DNA from: Peteryoungia wuzhouensis
GTDB taxonomy: Bacteria > Pseudomonadota > Alphaproteobacteria > Rhizobiales > Rhizobiaceae
DNA: 64,000 nt
Reading direction: 5' to 3'
Assembly (NCBI RefSeq): GCF_003205195.1
Contig: NZ_QJRY01000003.1
Span: 248,001-312,000 of the forward strand
Part shown: positions 37,005 through 47,843 of the stretch, piece after piece
How the letters are laid out: the number at the start of each line of letters is the position of its first letter
Numbering within the stretch: position 1 is the stretch's first letter
Position numbers and translations under genes: made by a program
The notes under the pieces: generated by a model
What the model was told of the DNA's origin: nothing
Databases searched by the model: none
What the model saw: the letters and a program-made list of their open reading frames with translations, nothing else

Positions 37005-38681
37005 ATGCGGATAACCGACCGTCGGAAACTCATTGGCCTGTATCTCGACGAAACCTGGCGTCGGACTCGGCAGGCGGTGGCATTGGCCGTCCCGCCGCTG
37101 GTAGGCATCGGGGGCTTCCGCGTGAACAGGGTTGTGGTTGCCCCGACCGATCTGCGTGCCGTAGATCCCTTCGTCGCGGAGGAGATCTTGCAGGGACGCT
37201 ACCCGTTGGCGGGCCGCGTTCTCGATGCAGGGCAAGATTCTCCGTTTTCAGTTGAGCTTCCGAGTCGTCAATTCGCCGTGCGGCTCCACGGCTTCAGTTG
37301 GTTGCGCCACATCAGAGCCGACAAGACGGCAATGGCTTGCGACAACGCCCGATGGATCGTCGATCAATGGATCAGCATTCACGGCAATCGCACCACCGGG
37401 ATCGCCTGGGATGCAGAAGTCGTATCCCGCCGCATCATCAGTTGGCTGTCGCATTCACCCGTTGTCTTGCAGGAAGCGGATGCCGGATTCTATCGCCGTT
37501 TCATCGGCTCGCTGAGCCACCAGGTGCGCTACCTGCAGCGCCGCGTGGATTTCCTGCCTGAGGGCCTGCCGCGTCTCCTGGCCCGGATTGCCCTTGCAAT
37601 GGCCTCTGTCTCGACCGAAGCAAGATCATCGATCGTGCGGCGTACCGGACGTCAACTCGATCGGGAGCTCGAGCGACAGATTTTGCCCGACGGCACGCAT
37701 GTGTCGCGTAACCCGCAGGCCTGTGTCGACCTTCTTTTCGATCTTTTGCCGCTGCGCCAGACATACATCAATCTCGGCCACGATCTGCCGCAGAAACTGA
37801 TCCCGGTGATCGACCGCATCTATCCGGCCGTGCGCTTCTTTCGCCACAGCGGAGGCGATCTGGCGCTGTTCAACGGCGCAAGCTCCACTCTCGCGACCGA
37901 TCTGATGAGCGTCCTGCGGTATGACGAGACCGCAGGCCAGCCTTTCAAGGCTCTGCCGCACGGCGGCTATCACCGGCTGTCCGGAGGCGGCACGGTGCTG
38001 CTGGTTGACACAGGAAAACCGCACTCCTTGAGATTGTCGAGCACAGCGCATGCCGGCTGCCTCTCCTTCGAACTCTCGTCCGGTCGAAACCGCTTCATTA
38101 TCAACAGCGGGCTGCCACGCTTCGCCGGCGAGAAGCTGCGGCAGCTGGCCCGGACCACCGCGGCCCACAGCACCGTCTCCATTGGCGATGTCTCCTCGGC
38201 AAGGATGACACAATCGGACTATCTTGGCCCGATCCTGACAGGCGGCCCAACCGTGATCGATATCGATCGGCAGTCCGGCCCGGATGGTAGCGACAGGCTC
38301 TCCGCGCGTCACGATGGTTATGGCAAACGTTTCGGCCTGCTGCATGAACGCGAAATCCGCATCAATCAGCCTGGAACCAAAATCGCCGGTCGCGACCGTC
38401 TGCTGCAATCCGATGGACAACCAATCCCGGATCTGCCCCCCGCCGAAGCGATTGCCAGATTCCACCTCCATCCTTCAATCGTGCTGGAGCAGGTTGATCC
38501 ACGTAAGGTCAGGCTTGTTGCTCCGGATGGCGAGAGCTGGGATTTCTCCATTCCGGTCGGGGAATTGACCGTCGAGGAAGATGTCTTTTTCGCCGACGTC
38601 TCGGGGATCCGCCCGTCGCGTCAGCTCGAAATCCGGTTCGCAGGCCCCGAGATCCGTTGGTTTCTCGCCCATCACGCCTGA
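37005..38681 (+). CDS. Heparinase II/III-family protein
   Basis: A 558-residue protein with an alpha-helical toroid (about 60-300) and the heparinase II/III beta-sandwich (about 320-555; AHAGCLSFELSSGRNRFIINSG). No clear signal peptide. RBS CAGGAACACGA. The family includes polysaccharide lyases, but members in alpha-proteobacteria between rsmB and purH have no known substrate. A role in envelope polysaccharide turnover is only a guess. Confidence 0.88.
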   Translation: MRITDRRKLIGLYLDETWRRTRQAVALAVPPLVGIGGFRVNRVVVAPTDLRAVDPFVAEEILQGRYPLAGRVLDAGQDSPFSVELPSRQFAVRLHGFSWLRHIRADKTAMACDNARWIVDQWISIHGNRTTGIAWDAEVVSRRIISWLSHSPVVLQEADAGFYRRFIGSLSHQVRYLQRRVDFLPEGLPRLLARIALAMASVSTEARSSIVRRTGRQLDRELERQILPDGTHVSRNPQACVDLLFDLLPLRQTYINLGHDLPQKLIPVIDRIYPAVRFFRHSGGDLALFNGASSTLATDLMSVLRYDETAGQPFKALPHGGYHRLSGGGTVLLVDTGKPHSLRLSSTAHAGCLSFELSSGRNRFIINSGLPRFAGEKLRQLARTTAAHSTVSIGDVSSARMTQSDYLGPILTGGPTVIDIDRQSGPDGSDRLSARHDGYGKRFGLLHEREIRINQPGTKIAGRDRLLQSDGQPIPDLPPAEAIARFHLHPSIVLEQVDPRKVRLVAPDGESWDFSIPVGELTVEEDVFFADVSGIRPSRQLEIRFAGPEIRWFLAHHA

Positions 38682-38784
38682 CAGAGGCCTCGTGACGGTT
38701 TCTTCTCTCGGTAAGCTGTGCTAGGGCGCCCGCATCGTGCCCACGTCACATTTCGGGCGCGCCTCGCAAGCTCGGAGATGAACC

Positions 38785-40401
38785 ATGGCCGTCGTTTCAA
38801 AGAAGATCCCTGCACCAGACCTCGTGCGCGTGCGCACGGCCCTGCTCTCCGTCTCCGACAAGACCGGCATCGTCGAGTTTGCGCGCGGTCTGCATGAGCG
38901 CGGCGTGCGTCTTCTGTCGACGGGCGGAACCCACAAGGCACTCGCAGCCGAAGGCCTTCCGGTGATCGACGTCTCCGAAATCACAGGCTTCCCAGAAATC
39001 ATGGACGGTCGTGTGAAGACCCTCCATCCCAAGGTGCATGGCGGCCTGCTGTCCATCCGTGACGATGCGGAGCATGTCGAAGCCATGAAAGCGCACGGCA
39101 TCGAGGCCATCGATCTGGCCGTCATCAACCTCTATCCCTTTGAGCAGGTCCGCGCTGCAGGTGGCGACTACCCGACGACGGTGGAGAATATCGACATCGG
39201 TGGCCCGGCCATGATCCGCGCTTCGGCCAAGAACCATGCCTATGTCACCGTCGTCACCGATGCTGCCGACTATCCGGCGGTAATCGCCGCTCTCTCGGAA
39301 AACGACGGCCAGACCACCTATGCGCTGCGCCAGAAGCTGGCCGCAAAAGCCTATGCCCGCACGGCCGCCTATGATGCAGTAATCTCGAACTGGTTCGCCG
39401 AAGCCCTCGAAATCGAGATGCCGGCCTATCGCGTTGTTGGTGGCGCGCTAAAGGAAGCCATGCGCTACGGCGAAAATCCGCATCAGGCAGCAGGCTTCTA
39501 TGTGACCGGCGACAACCGTCCAGGTGTGGCGACGGCCAAGTTGCTGCAGGGAAAGCAGTTGTCCTACAACAACATCAACGACACCGACGCAGCCTTCGAA
39601 CTGGTCGCGGAATTCCCGGCGGAAAATGGCCCGGCCTGCGCCATCATCAAACACGCAAACCCGTGTGGCGTGGCGACCGGATCGAGCCTGGTCGAGGCCT
39701 ACACGCGTGCGCTGGCCTGTGATTCCGTTTCGGCCTTCGGCGGCATCATTGCGCTGAACCAAATTCTGGATGGCGCTACCGCCGCCGAAATCGTCAAGCT
39801 CTTCACCGAGGTCATCATCGCGCCTGACGTCACCGACGAGGCCAAGGCAATCATCGCAGCCAAGCCCAACCTCCGTCTGCTCACCACCGGCGCCTTGCCC
39901 GATCCACGTGCCCGCGGCCTGGTGGCCAAGACGGTGTCGGGCGGTCTGCTGGTCCAGACTCGTGACAACGTCATGGTGGAAGATCTCGACCTGAAGGTTG
40001 TGACGAAGCGTGCACCCACGGCAGTGGAACTCGAAGACATGAAGTTCGCTTTCAAGATCGCCAAGCATGTGAAATCGAACGCCGTCATCTATGCGAAGGA
40101 CGGACAGACAGCGGGCATAGGTGCCGGCCAGATGAGCCGTGTCGATTCCGCCCGTATCGCGGCCCTGAAGGCTGAAGACGCAGCCAAGGCGCTCGGTGTG
40201 GCCGCACCGCTGACGAAAGGCTCCGCCGTGGCTTCGGAAGCGTTCTATCCCTTTGCCGACGGACTGTTGGCAGCAATCGCAGCTGGCGCGACTGCGGTCA
40301 TCCAGCCAGGCGGTTCGATGCGCGACGAGGAAGTCATTGCGGCAGCCGACGAGCATGGCGTCGCCATGGTCTTCACCGGAGTGCGCCACTTCCGCCACTG
40401 A
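38785..40401 (+). CDS. purH: Bifunctional AICAR transformylase/IMP cyclohydrolase PurH
   Basis: A 538-residue enzyme for the last two steps of IMP synthesis. The N-terminal cyclohydrolase (about 12-210; [38 protein letters not shown]) is followed by the transformylase (about 215-538; KHANPCGVA with the catalytic Lys-His, and a C-terminal GVRHFRH). RBS GGAG. Ends at a strong bidirectional terminator. Confidence 0.97.
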   Translation: MAVVSKKIPAPDLVRVRTALLSVSDKTGIVEFARGLHERGVRLLSTGGTHKALAAEGLPVIDVSEITGFPEIMDGRVKTLHPKVHGGLLSIRDDAEHVEAMKAHGIEAIDLAVINLYPFEQVRAAGGDYPTTVENIDIGGPAMIRASAKNHAYVTVVTDAADYPAVIAALSENDGQTTYALRQKLAAKAYARTAAYDAVISNWFAEALEIEMPAYRVVGGALKEAMRYGENPHQAAGFYVTGDNRPGVATAKLLQGKQLSYNNINDTDAAFELVAEFPAENGPACAIIKHANPCGVATGSSLVEAYTRALACDSVSAFGGIIALNQILDGATAAEIVKLFTEVIIAPDVTDEAKAIIAAKPNLRLLTTGALPDPRARGLVAKTVSGGLLVQTRDNVMVEDLDLKVVTKRAPTAVELEDMKFAFKIAKHVKSNAVIYAKDGQTAGIGAGQMSRVDSARIAALKAEDAAKALGVAAPLTKGSAVASEAFYPFADGLLAAIAAGATAVIQPGGSMRDEEVIAAADEHGVAMVFTGVRHFRH

Positions 40402-40436
40402 TCAGGCGTCAGCAGCACCCACCAACGCAGACACTC

Positions 40437-40472
40437 GAAAGGGGCCGGAAGATCACTCTTCCGGCCCCTTTC
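40437..40472. terminator. Bidirectional terminator between purH and MFS gene
   Basis: GAAAGGGGCCGGAAG (40437-40451), 6-nt loop and CTTCCGGCCCCTTTC (40458-40472) form a 15-bp stem with A and T flanks on both strands. It separates two convergent genes. Confidence 0.9.
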
Positions 40473-40489
40473 TCATTCGCGTATTCCAA

Positions 40490-41881
40490 TCAGCTTTCCC
40501 CGGCATTGGCGGCGGGATAGGGGGTTTTCCAGAGTATGACGAGGCCGACCGTCAGGAAGATGAGCATGCTTGCCATACCGACCCTGGCCGATCCGGACCA
40601 AGCCGTCAGCAGCGAGAAGGACAGGGTCGCCATGAAGCTGGTCGCACGGCCCGAAAGCGCATAGATGCCGAAATAACGTCCGGCTTCATGCAGCGCCACA
40701 CTGCGCGCCAGATAGGATCTCGACGACGCCTGAACAGGCCCGAAGGAGACACCAATCAACAAGCCGTAGAGGATATAAGCTTTCTCGGCCGGTGTGGCGA
40801 AGAGGCCATCCGTGGTGCTCACCGGCAGGCTGACAAAGCCGAACAGGGTGAAGTCGACGCCGGTCGAGATAATCCCGAGCGTTGCAAGGATGAGCAGGCT
40901 GAGGCTGGTGATGACCACAACTTTCGAGCCGAGCAGACGATCAATCCGTCCTGCTAACAGGCAGCCGAAGATGGCAACGACATTGAGGATGATGCCGTAT
41001 ATGCCGACTTCCATCGTCGACCAGCCGAACATCGCCGCCGCAAACACGCCACCCAGGATAAGAAGCCCATTGACACCGTCCTGATAGATCATTCGTCCGA
41101 GGAGGAAGCGCAGTATCGGCGTGCGATTTCGAAGTTCGGCCAGCGTGTGCCCAATCTCCTTGAAACCGGATCGGACGGCCGCGCCCAGTGCCTTGCCCTT
41201 TGCTGCGTCGGGCGTAAAGAAAAACATCGGCAGGATGAAGATGAAATACCAGACGGCGGAAATAGGACCGGTCACGCGGGCATCCTCGCCGAGCGCCGGA
41301 TCAAGGCCGAAAAGCGGTTGTGCCCCCAGCAGCGTCACACCGGTTGACGGATTTGCGGAGAGAAAAAGGACCACAAAGATCAGGACGATCATGCCGCCAA
41401 GATAGCCAAGTCCCCAGGCGATGTTGGAGATGCGCCCGACGTCCTGCTGGCTGACCAGCCGCGGCATCATGGAATCATTGAAAACGATCGAGAATTCGGC
41501 TGCCACGCTGGCAAGGATCATCAGCAGCATGACAAAACCGACGGACGAGCCGGGCGCAGCCGTCCAAAGCAGCATCAGACAGGCGATCTTGATCACCGCG
41601 AAGAAGGCGATCCATGGCTTGCGGGCACCGGACTGATCCGCGATCGAACCCAGCACCGGGGCCAGGATTGCAATTGCAATCCCGGAGATGGTCGCCGCAT
41701 TGCTCCAGGCCGTTTGGGCGCTGACCGGATCTGCGGTCATGCGCGCGACGAAATAGGGGCCGAAGATGAAGGTCGTAATGACGGTAAAGAACGGCTGTGC
41801 CGCCCAGTCAAAAAACATCCAGCCCGCGACACCTTTATCGATGGTGCCCGGGCTGGACTTTGCATTTTCAGTCGTCGTCAC
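40490..41881 (-). CDS. MFS transporter, UMF1/Atg22-like
   Basis: A 463-residue membrane protein with about 12 hydrophobic segments. The N-terminal FDWAAQPFFTVITTFIFGPYF and NDSMMPRLV motifs are typical of the UMF1 family, related to fungal vacuolar amino-acid effluxer Atg22. GTG 41881 has GGGGG 7 bp upstream; GTG 41887 is the alternative. It starts 35 bp after the glutamate dehydrogenase stop on the same strand, so an amino-acid-related role is possible but unproven. Confidence 0.87.
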   Translation of the reverse strand: MTTTENAKSSPGTIDKGVAGWMFFDWAAQPFFTVITTFIFGPYFVARMTADPVSAQTAWSNAATISGIAIAILAPVLGSIADQSGARKPWIAFFAVIKIACLMLLWTAAPGSSVGFVMLLMILASVAAEFSIVFNDSMMPRLVSQQDVGRISNIAWGLGYLGGMIVLIFVVLFLSANPSTGVTLLGAQPLFGLDPALGEDARVTGPISAVWYFIFILPMFFFTPDAAKGKALGAAVRSGFKEIGHTLAELRNRTPILRFLLGRMIYQDGVNGLLILGGVFAAAMFGWSTMEVGIYGIILNVVAIFGCLLAGRIDRLLGSKVVVITSLSLLILATLGIISTGVDFTLFGFVSLPVSTTDGLFATPAEKAYILYGLLIGVSFGPVQASSRSYLARSVALHEAGRYFGIYALSGRATSFMATLSFSLLTAWSGSARVGMASMLIFLTVGLVILWKTPYPAANAGES

Positions 41882-41916
41882 AATCACCCCCGGAGCTCAT
41901 TTTGCTCCGGACAGTG

Positions 41917-44900
41917 TCACCTCGCGTGATCCTGCGCAAGATCGCCGAGCAACCCAGCCGCCACGGCAAGCTTGGAAATGCTGGGTTCGCCGCTGTCGAC
42001 AATGGCGGAGATTTCCTTGCCGATGCGCTCCACATGGATCTTGTCCGCGGCCAGCCACGCCGCAACCGGATCTGCATCACCGGAATGCTCGGCAAGAGCC
42101 TTGCAGACGATCTGCCGCCGTGCCTGACCAATCCGGTCGAGGCTGCGCGTCAGAGCGAGGTTGTCATAATGATCCGATGGCTGCAGCCGCCGCGCATTCT
42201 CGATAATGCGACCGATCCGGAACGCTTCCGAAACGGCGAAGAAACCATGCATTGCGGCGGCAAAATCAGCCCCCGTCCGCTCCGCGATCTGCAGCACTTC
42301 CGGCAGAAGCTGCAGGGTCTGCAGGTTGACCACCTCGGTAGCGATCACCTCCGGCGCACCGGCCTCCACCAGTTCGGCGATCTGCTCGTCGAAATGCTGG
42401 CGAAGAAGGGGCGGAAGCGCTTCCGCAAAGACAGGCGTTGCCGTCTGCACCGCAGCGGATAGCTGCGCGACCGCCTCGCTGACCGTTCCCTTGGCAAGGC
42501 CCGTGTCGATCAGCAGGCGGGTCATGGCGGTGTAGACTTCGGATACGATGGCATAGAGGCGGTTCTGTGTCTGACCCGGCATCCTCGCATCCAGCCCATC
42601 AAGCCGGTCCCAGACAGCTGTGAGCCCAAGGGCGTCCCGCGTCACGAGTGCTGCTTTGACCACATCGCCGGGCAGCCCGCCCGTCGCATCACCGACAGAA
42701 ACGACAAAGGCCGGACCACCGCGGTTGATGGCATGGTTTGCCAGCACTGTTGCGATGATCTCGCGCCGCAGCCGATGTCCGGCAATATCGGCGGCGAAGG
42801 TGTCTCTCATCTCCGCAGGGAAATAGTTGAAAAGCGTCGTCTCGCAGTACGGATCATCGGGTAGATCCGACTCGATCAATTGATCGAACAGGGCGATCTT
42901 GGCATAGGAGAGCAGAACACCGATCTCAGGCCGGGTCAAAGCCTTGCCCGAGACATAACGCTCGGCCACTGCTGCGCTGTCGGGAAGGGTTTCCACCTTC
43001 CGGTTCAACCTGCCCTGTGCCTCAAGATAGTCCATAAGCCGGCTAAGTTCTTCCCGATTGCCAGCATCCTTGCCCTCCGTCAGCGATATGGCAAGGGACT
43101 GAAGATAGTTGTTGCGCAAGACGAGCTCGCCAACTTCCTCGGTCATCGTCGCAAGCAGGATGTTGCGCTTCTCGCGTGGCAGGCGACCGTCCTGCATGGC
43201 CGGGCTAAGTGCGATCTTGATATTGACCTCGACGTCGGAGGAGTTGACGCCGGCAGAATTGTCGATGGCGTCTGAATTGCAGCGGCCGCCATTCAACGCA
43301 TAAGCGATGCGACCCTTCTGGGTCACACCGAGGTTGGCTCCTTCGCCGATCACCTTGGCACGGACATCACCGGCATTGATGCGGATTGCATCGTTTGCAC
43401 GATCACCCACCTCGGCATCCGTTTCCATGGGTCCCTTGATGTAGGTCCCGATACCACCGAACCAGAGCAGATCGACCGGCGCCTGCAGAATGGCCGTCAT
43501 GATGTCGAACGGCGTCACGGTCGCCGTTGTCAAACCGATCGCTGCAGCCGCTTCAGCCGTCAGCGTGACCGACTTTTCCGAGCGCGAGATGATCATCGCA
43601 CCTTTCGACAGCGCTGCCCGGTCATAATCCTGCCAACTCGAGCGTGGCAGTGCGAACATTCGGCGGCGTTCCGCAAAGGAGATCGCGGGATCCGGAGTGG
43701 GGTCGATGATGATGTCACGGTGGTCGAAGGCCGCAATCAGCTTGATATGCTCCGACAACAGCATGCCGTTACCGAACACGTCGCCCGACATGTCGCCGAC
43801 GCCTGCGACGGTGAACGGTGTCGTCTGGATGTCGATATCCATCTCGCGGAAGTGCCGCTTGACAGTTTCCCAGGCACCACGGGCGGTAATGCCCATCTTC
43901 TTGTGATCATAGCCAGCCGACCCGCCCGAGGCGAACGCATCATCCAGCCAGAAGCCGGCGGCTTGCGCGAGACCGTTGGCCGTGTCGGAGAATGTCGCCG
44001 TTCCCTTGTCGGCCGCGACCACGAAATAGGGATCGTCGCCATCTGGCCGGAGCGTGTCGGCCGGCGGCACGATCTTGCCGGAAACGATGTTGTCGGTAAT
44101 CGACAGGAGCGTCCGGATATAGGTCTTGTAGGCCTCGGTGCCGGCGGCAAGCCAGGCTTCCCGGTCGCTCTGCGGCGGCAGGAGCTTGGGGAAGAAGCCA
44201 CCCTTTGCCCCGACGGGGACGATAACGGCATTCTTGACCTGCTGGGCCTTTACAAGCCCGAGCACCTCGGTGCGATAGTCCTGCGCGCGATCGGACCAGC
44301 GAAGCCCGCCGCGGGCCACCTTGCCGAAACGCAGATGCACTCCCTCTACTTCGACGCCGTAGACGAAGATTTCGCGGAACGGTCTCGGCTCCGGCAAGCC
44401 CTCCAGGTGATGCGGATCGAACTTGAAGGCGAGCATGGGACGCTCACTTTGCTGGTAGCCCTTCTGGAAGAAGTTGGTCCGCAACGTCGCTTCGATCGCG
44501 TTGATATAGCGCCGCAGGATGCGATCTTCATCCAGACTGCGAACCGCACCGAGTTCTGTCTCCAGCGACGTCAAAAGCTCGGAATTGCGTTTGTTGCGCG
44601 CCTTTTCCGCCATGGCCGGATCGAGGCGGTTTCGGAAGAGGGAGACGAGATCCGTTGCGATGGCTGGATGCTTGACCAGCGTCTCCGCAATGTAGTTCAG
44701 TGGGTAGACGGCGCCGGCCTGACGCAGATAGGCGGCATAGGCCCTGAGGACCGAGGCCTCGCGGGCATCGAGCCCGGCAGCCAAAACCAGGCGATTGAAG
44801 CCATCATTGTCGACCATGCCGGTAAAGGCGGCAAGGAACGTATCTTCCAGCAGCTTGCCATGCTGGCGAATGTCGAAATGCACGGATGCCGGCGCAGCGA

Positions 44901-46704
44901 GTTCCATATCGTGCAGCACGACGGATTGACGCCCGCTATCCGGAGTCGCGATGCCGATGTCGAAGGTCCGTTCGCTGATGACGCCGAAGCCGAGGTTCTC
45001 GAGAAGAGGTACGCGGCGCGACAGTGGCAGGTGATCGCCGGCGTGGAAGATCTTGAGATAGAGCAGAGGTCCATGATCCCCGTCCACCTGATGAAACTCA
45101 AGTGACAGCGGCGCCCCGGCGAGGCAAGCCTTTATATGGCGAAGATCGTTGACCGCTTGCTCCGGCGTAAAGGCCTCCTGGAAGGCCTCGGTCACGTCGA
45201 GATCGGGCGCACCGGCACCGGCAAGGGAAGCGAACCTGTCGCTCCAGCGAGCGGTGATGCGCCGAACGGCATCTTCCAGCGTCGATTGCTCGATCTGCGG
45301 CGTCGCCCCCTCGCGCCGACCGATGATGATATGTACACGCGCCACACCACCTTCGGGGAAGGCAGGATAGTAGGCCGACACGTGGCCTTGGTAGACCGAG
45401 CGGAAATAGTCGCCGATCTTTTCTCGAACCATCGAATTATAGTCTTCGCGTGGCACATAGACGATCAATGAGACAAAACGATCGAAATGGTCGATGCGGG
45501 GAAGAACGCGCACGCGCGGCCGCTCCGACAGATCGTTGATCTGCTCGCAGAACTTCGCCAGCAGTTCCGGCGTGATCTGGAATAGGTCATCGCGCGGATA
45601 ACTTTCCAGGGTGTTTTGCAGCATGCGGCCGGAATGGCTGCGTGGATCGAAGTCGAAGTGAGAGACGACCTTTTCGACCTTGGCGCGCAGGAGAGGGATC
45701 TGGTTGACCGAACGGGTGTAGGCCGTCGCCGTAAAGAGGCCGACAATGCGCAATTCGCCGACGACCTTGCCATTCGGCCCGAAGCGCTTGACCCCGACAT
45801 AATCCATATAGGCCCGCCGATGCACGACGGACTTTACGTTTGCCTTGGTCACGATCAGGAAATCAGGCCCCTGAAGAAAGGCCAGGATTTCCGGCGTTGT
45901 CGTCACCTGGTTCTGGCCCTGGCGCAGGACCAGCACATCCGGATCCGAGAGAATGCCGAGCCCACTGCCCCGGTCGCGTTCGACGGTGGCGTTCTCTCCT
46001 TCGCCGGAATAGGTGTATTCGCGCATGCCGAGGAAGGTGAAGTTGTTGTTGCGCAACCATTCAAGGAAGGCGACAGCCTCGTCACGCTCGGCTTCGCTGC
46101 GACCCGCCGACAGAGACCGCAGTTCCGACAGCGCGTCTTCGAGAAGACCCAGCATCGGCTTCCAGTCGGAGGAGGCCATTTTCACCTGTGCCAGCACATG
46201 ATCGATACGGCGGATGAGGTCTGCGGCCTGCTCGTCGTTCAAGGGGGCGAGATGCAGCTGGATATAGCTGACCTTGATCGCACCTTCCGGATCCGAATCC
46301 GGGTTTGACAGAGATATGTCACCCTTGGGCGTCACCGCGAGAATGGGGTGAATGGCCATGTAGATATCGCGGTAGAGGCTGGTCACCTCCCCCATCAGCG
46401 AGTCATAGAGAAACGACTTGTTGTGATCGACGATCGAGAGCACGCTGACCGGAATGTCGTTGGGCCGCACCGGAGCGAGGCTTTCAATGCGGATATGCGG
46501 CTTCTGGCGGTTCCATGCAGCAAGATCTTCTGCAGCGCGTACCGCCGCATGAGCAAGCATATCGGCCGGGTAACGGTCGAGGTCGTCATTGCTCGCTCGG
46601 CCGAAAATCGTGGAGGGGGCGATATATGCCACTCCGAGCGCGGCGGCGCTTTCATCAGCGGATCGAAGCAGTTGATCGCGCTTGGGGTTGCCCGTCCTGG
46701 TCAT
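41917..46704 (-). CDS. NAD-specific glutamate dehydrogenase, large (180-kDa) type
   Basis: A 1595-residue catabolic enzyme converting glutamate to 2-oxoglutarate and ammonium. The long N-terminal regulatory part (about 1-720) is followed by the catalytic core (about 720-1230; GGLRWSDRAQDYRTEVLGL, VKNAVIVPVGAKGGF, ADKGTATFSDTAN, GIGTYIKG) and a C-terminal extension. Family length is normal (~1590-1620). ATG 46704 has GGAGAGGC upstream; an earlier in-frame ATG at 46749 lacks it. It is divergent from pdxY. Confidence 0.96.
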   Translation of the reverse strand: MTRTGNPKRDQLLRSADESAAALGVAYIAPSTIFGRASNDDLDRYPADMLAHAAVRAAEDLAAWNRQKPHIRIESLAPVRPNDIPVSVLSIVDHNKSFLYDSLMGEVTSLYRDIYMAIHPILAVTPKGDISLSNPDSDPEGAIKVSYIQLHLAPLNDEQAADLIRRIDHVLAQVKMASSDWKPMLGLLEDALSELRSLSAGRSEAERDEAVAFLEWLRNNNFTFLGMREYTYSGEGENATVERDRGSGLGILSDPDVLVLRQGQNQVTTTPEILAFLQGPDFLIVTKANVKSVVHRRAYMDYVGVKRFGPNGKVVGELRIVGLFTATAYTRSVNQIPLLRAKVEKVVSHFDFDPRSHSGRMLQNTLESYPRDDLFQITPELLAKFCEQINDLSERPRVRVLPRIDHFDRFVSLIVYVPREDYNSMVREKIGDYFRSVYQGHVSAYYPAFPEGGVARVHIIIGRREGATPQIEQSTLEDAVRRITARWSDRFASLAGAGAPDLDVTEAFQEAFTPEQAVNDLRHIKACLAGAPLSLEFHQVDGDHGPLLYLKIFHAGDHLPLSRRVPLLENLGFGVISERTFDIGIATPDSGRQSVVLHDMELAAPASVHFDIRQHGKLLEDTFLAAFTGMVDNDGFNRLVLAAGLDAREASVLRAYAAYLRQAGAVYPLNYIAETLVKHPAIATDLVSLFRNRLDPAMAEKARNKRNSELLTSLETELGAVRSLDEDRILRRYINAIEATLRTNFFQKGYQQSERPMLAFKFDPHHLEGLPEPRPFREIFVYGVEVEGVHLRFGKVARGGLRWSDRAQDYRTEVLGLVKAQQVKNAVIVPVGAKGGFFPKLLPPQSDREAWLAAGTEAYKTYIRTLLSITDNIVSGKIVPPADTLRPDGDDPYFVVAADKGTATFSDTANGLAQAAGFWLDDAFASGGSAGYDHKKMGITARGAWETVKRHFREMDIDIQTTPFTVAGVGDMSGDVFGNGMLLSEHIKLIAAFDHRDIIIDPTPDPAISFAERRRMFALPRSSWQDYDRAALSKGAMIISRSEKSVTLTAEAAAAIGLTTATVTPFDIMTAILQAPVDLLWFGGIGTYIKGPMETDAEVGDRANDAIRINAGDVRAKVIGEGANLGVTQKGRIAYALNGGRCNSDAIDNSAGVNSSDVEVNIKIALSPAMQDGRLPREKRNILLATMTEEVGELVLRNNYLQSLAISLTEGKDAGNREELSRLMDYLEAQGRLNRKVETLPDSAAVAERYVSGKALTRPEIGVLLSYAKIALFDQLIESDLPDDPYCETTLFNYFPAEMRDTFAADIAGHRLRREIIATVLANHAINRGGPAFVVSVGDATGGLPGDVVKAALVTRDALGLTAVWDRLDGLDARMPGQTQNRLYAIVSEVYTAMTRLLIDTGLAKGTVSEAVAQLSAAVQTATPVFAEALPPLLRQHFDEQIAELVEAGAPEVIATEVVNLQTLQLLPEVLQIAERTGADFAAAMHGFFAVSEAFRIGRIIENARRLQPSDHYDNLALTRSLDRIGQARRQIVCKALAEHSGDADPVAAWLAADKIHVERIGKEISAIVDSGEPSISKLAVAAGLLGDLAQDHAR

Positions 46705-46893
46705 ATGCCTCTCCTTCGGCAGCGGCTGTTGGCCGTCATGATTCTGCAAATGTTTTGCGAAAGTATGTATGAATCAAAAATGAGGGCAATTCCGGCGAAA
46801 TTGCCTTCGATTCACGAGAAAATTCCGAATTTTTCCGTGAAAAATGCTTCGAGCCGCGTCGAAAAGTCGATTTTCCAGTCGAAAGTGCCAAAA

Positions 46894-47775
46894 ATGCATG
46901 AAATTCTGCAAAACGCCGTCATCGTGATTTCCAGCCATGTTGTCAGGGGATCCGTCGGCAACCGGGCCGCCGTATTCGCGCTTGAGACAATGGGGCACCC
47001 GGTTTGGGCCATGCCGACGATCGTGATGCCCTGGCACCCGGGAAAGGGACCCTCGACACGGCTGCGGTTCAGCGACGCCGATTTTGAAAGCGCCATTGAC
47101 GACCTCGTTGACGCCCCCTGGCTCGGGGAAGTCTCCGCGATCCTGACAGGCTATTTCGGAAGCCCGGCGCAGCCGGCAGCCGTAGCCAGGCTAATCAAGG
47201 CGGCAAAGATCGCCAACCCGAATCTCATCTATGTCTGCGACCCCGTCATGGGAGATCTGGGCGGGCTTTATGTGCCTCAAGAGACTGCAACAGCCATTCG
47301 GGATCAGTTGATACCGCTCGCCGACATCGCCACACCCAACCGATACGAACTGCAATGGATGGTGGGGACCACGCTGGATAGCAATCAGGCTATCATGGAA
47401 GCGGCGCTCTCGCTCGGCCCTCCACGCATGCTCGTGACCTCGGCCGTGGCGATGATGACGGGTGGCACCGGCAATCTGCTCCTGTCTGGTCGCAACGCCA
47501 TCCTTGCCGAACACCGCCTGATCGATGATCCACCCAATGGGCTCGGCGATCTCTTGGCGGCCGTCTTCCTGGCCCGCATCCTGGAAGGCCTGGATGAGGA
47601 GAGAGCCCTGCAGCTCGCAACAGCCAGCGTTTTTGAAGTTCTGGCCAGAACCACCAAACGCGGCGGAGACGAGCTGACCCTGGAGAGCGACTCCGGCAGC
47701 CTGTCCACCCCGATGGCAATGGTCCAGATGCGTCGGCTCATGCACCCGGCTCAGCGGCCGCGCAAACCAGGCTGA
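46894..47775 (+). CDS. pdxY: Pyridoxal kinase PdxY
   Basis: A 293-residue ribokinase-fold kinase that phosphorylates pyridoxal in B6 salvage. ISSHVVRGSVGNRAA, VCDPVMGD, TPNRYELQWMVG and the anion-hole signature DDPPNGLGDLLAAVFLA are all present. Start ATG 46894 gives the expected N-terminus; the RBS is weak and the frame stays open far upstream, inside the divergent gene. The 189-bp gap to the glutamate dehydrogenase start is AT-richer than its surroundings and should hold both promoters. Confidence 0.93.
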   Translation: MHEILQNAVIVISSHVVRGSVGNRAAVFALETMGHPVWAMPTIVMPWHPGKGPSTRLRFSDADFESAIDDLVDAPWLGEVSAILTGYFGSPAQPAAVARLIKAAKIANPNLIYVCDPVMGDLGGLYVPQETATAIRDQLIPLADIATPNRYELQWMVGTTLDSNQAIMEAALSLGPPRMLVTSAVAMMTGGTGNLLLSGRNAILAEHRLIDDPPNGLGDLLAAVFLARILEGLDEERALQLATASVFEVLARTTKRGGDELTLESDSGSLSTPMAMVQMRRLMHPAQRPRKPG

Positions 47776-47843
47776 ACCGGACGGATACCCTTCGAAAACA
47801 CGCACGGTTGCCTTGAAGGCGCATGCGCTGTAAGCGGATAGCC

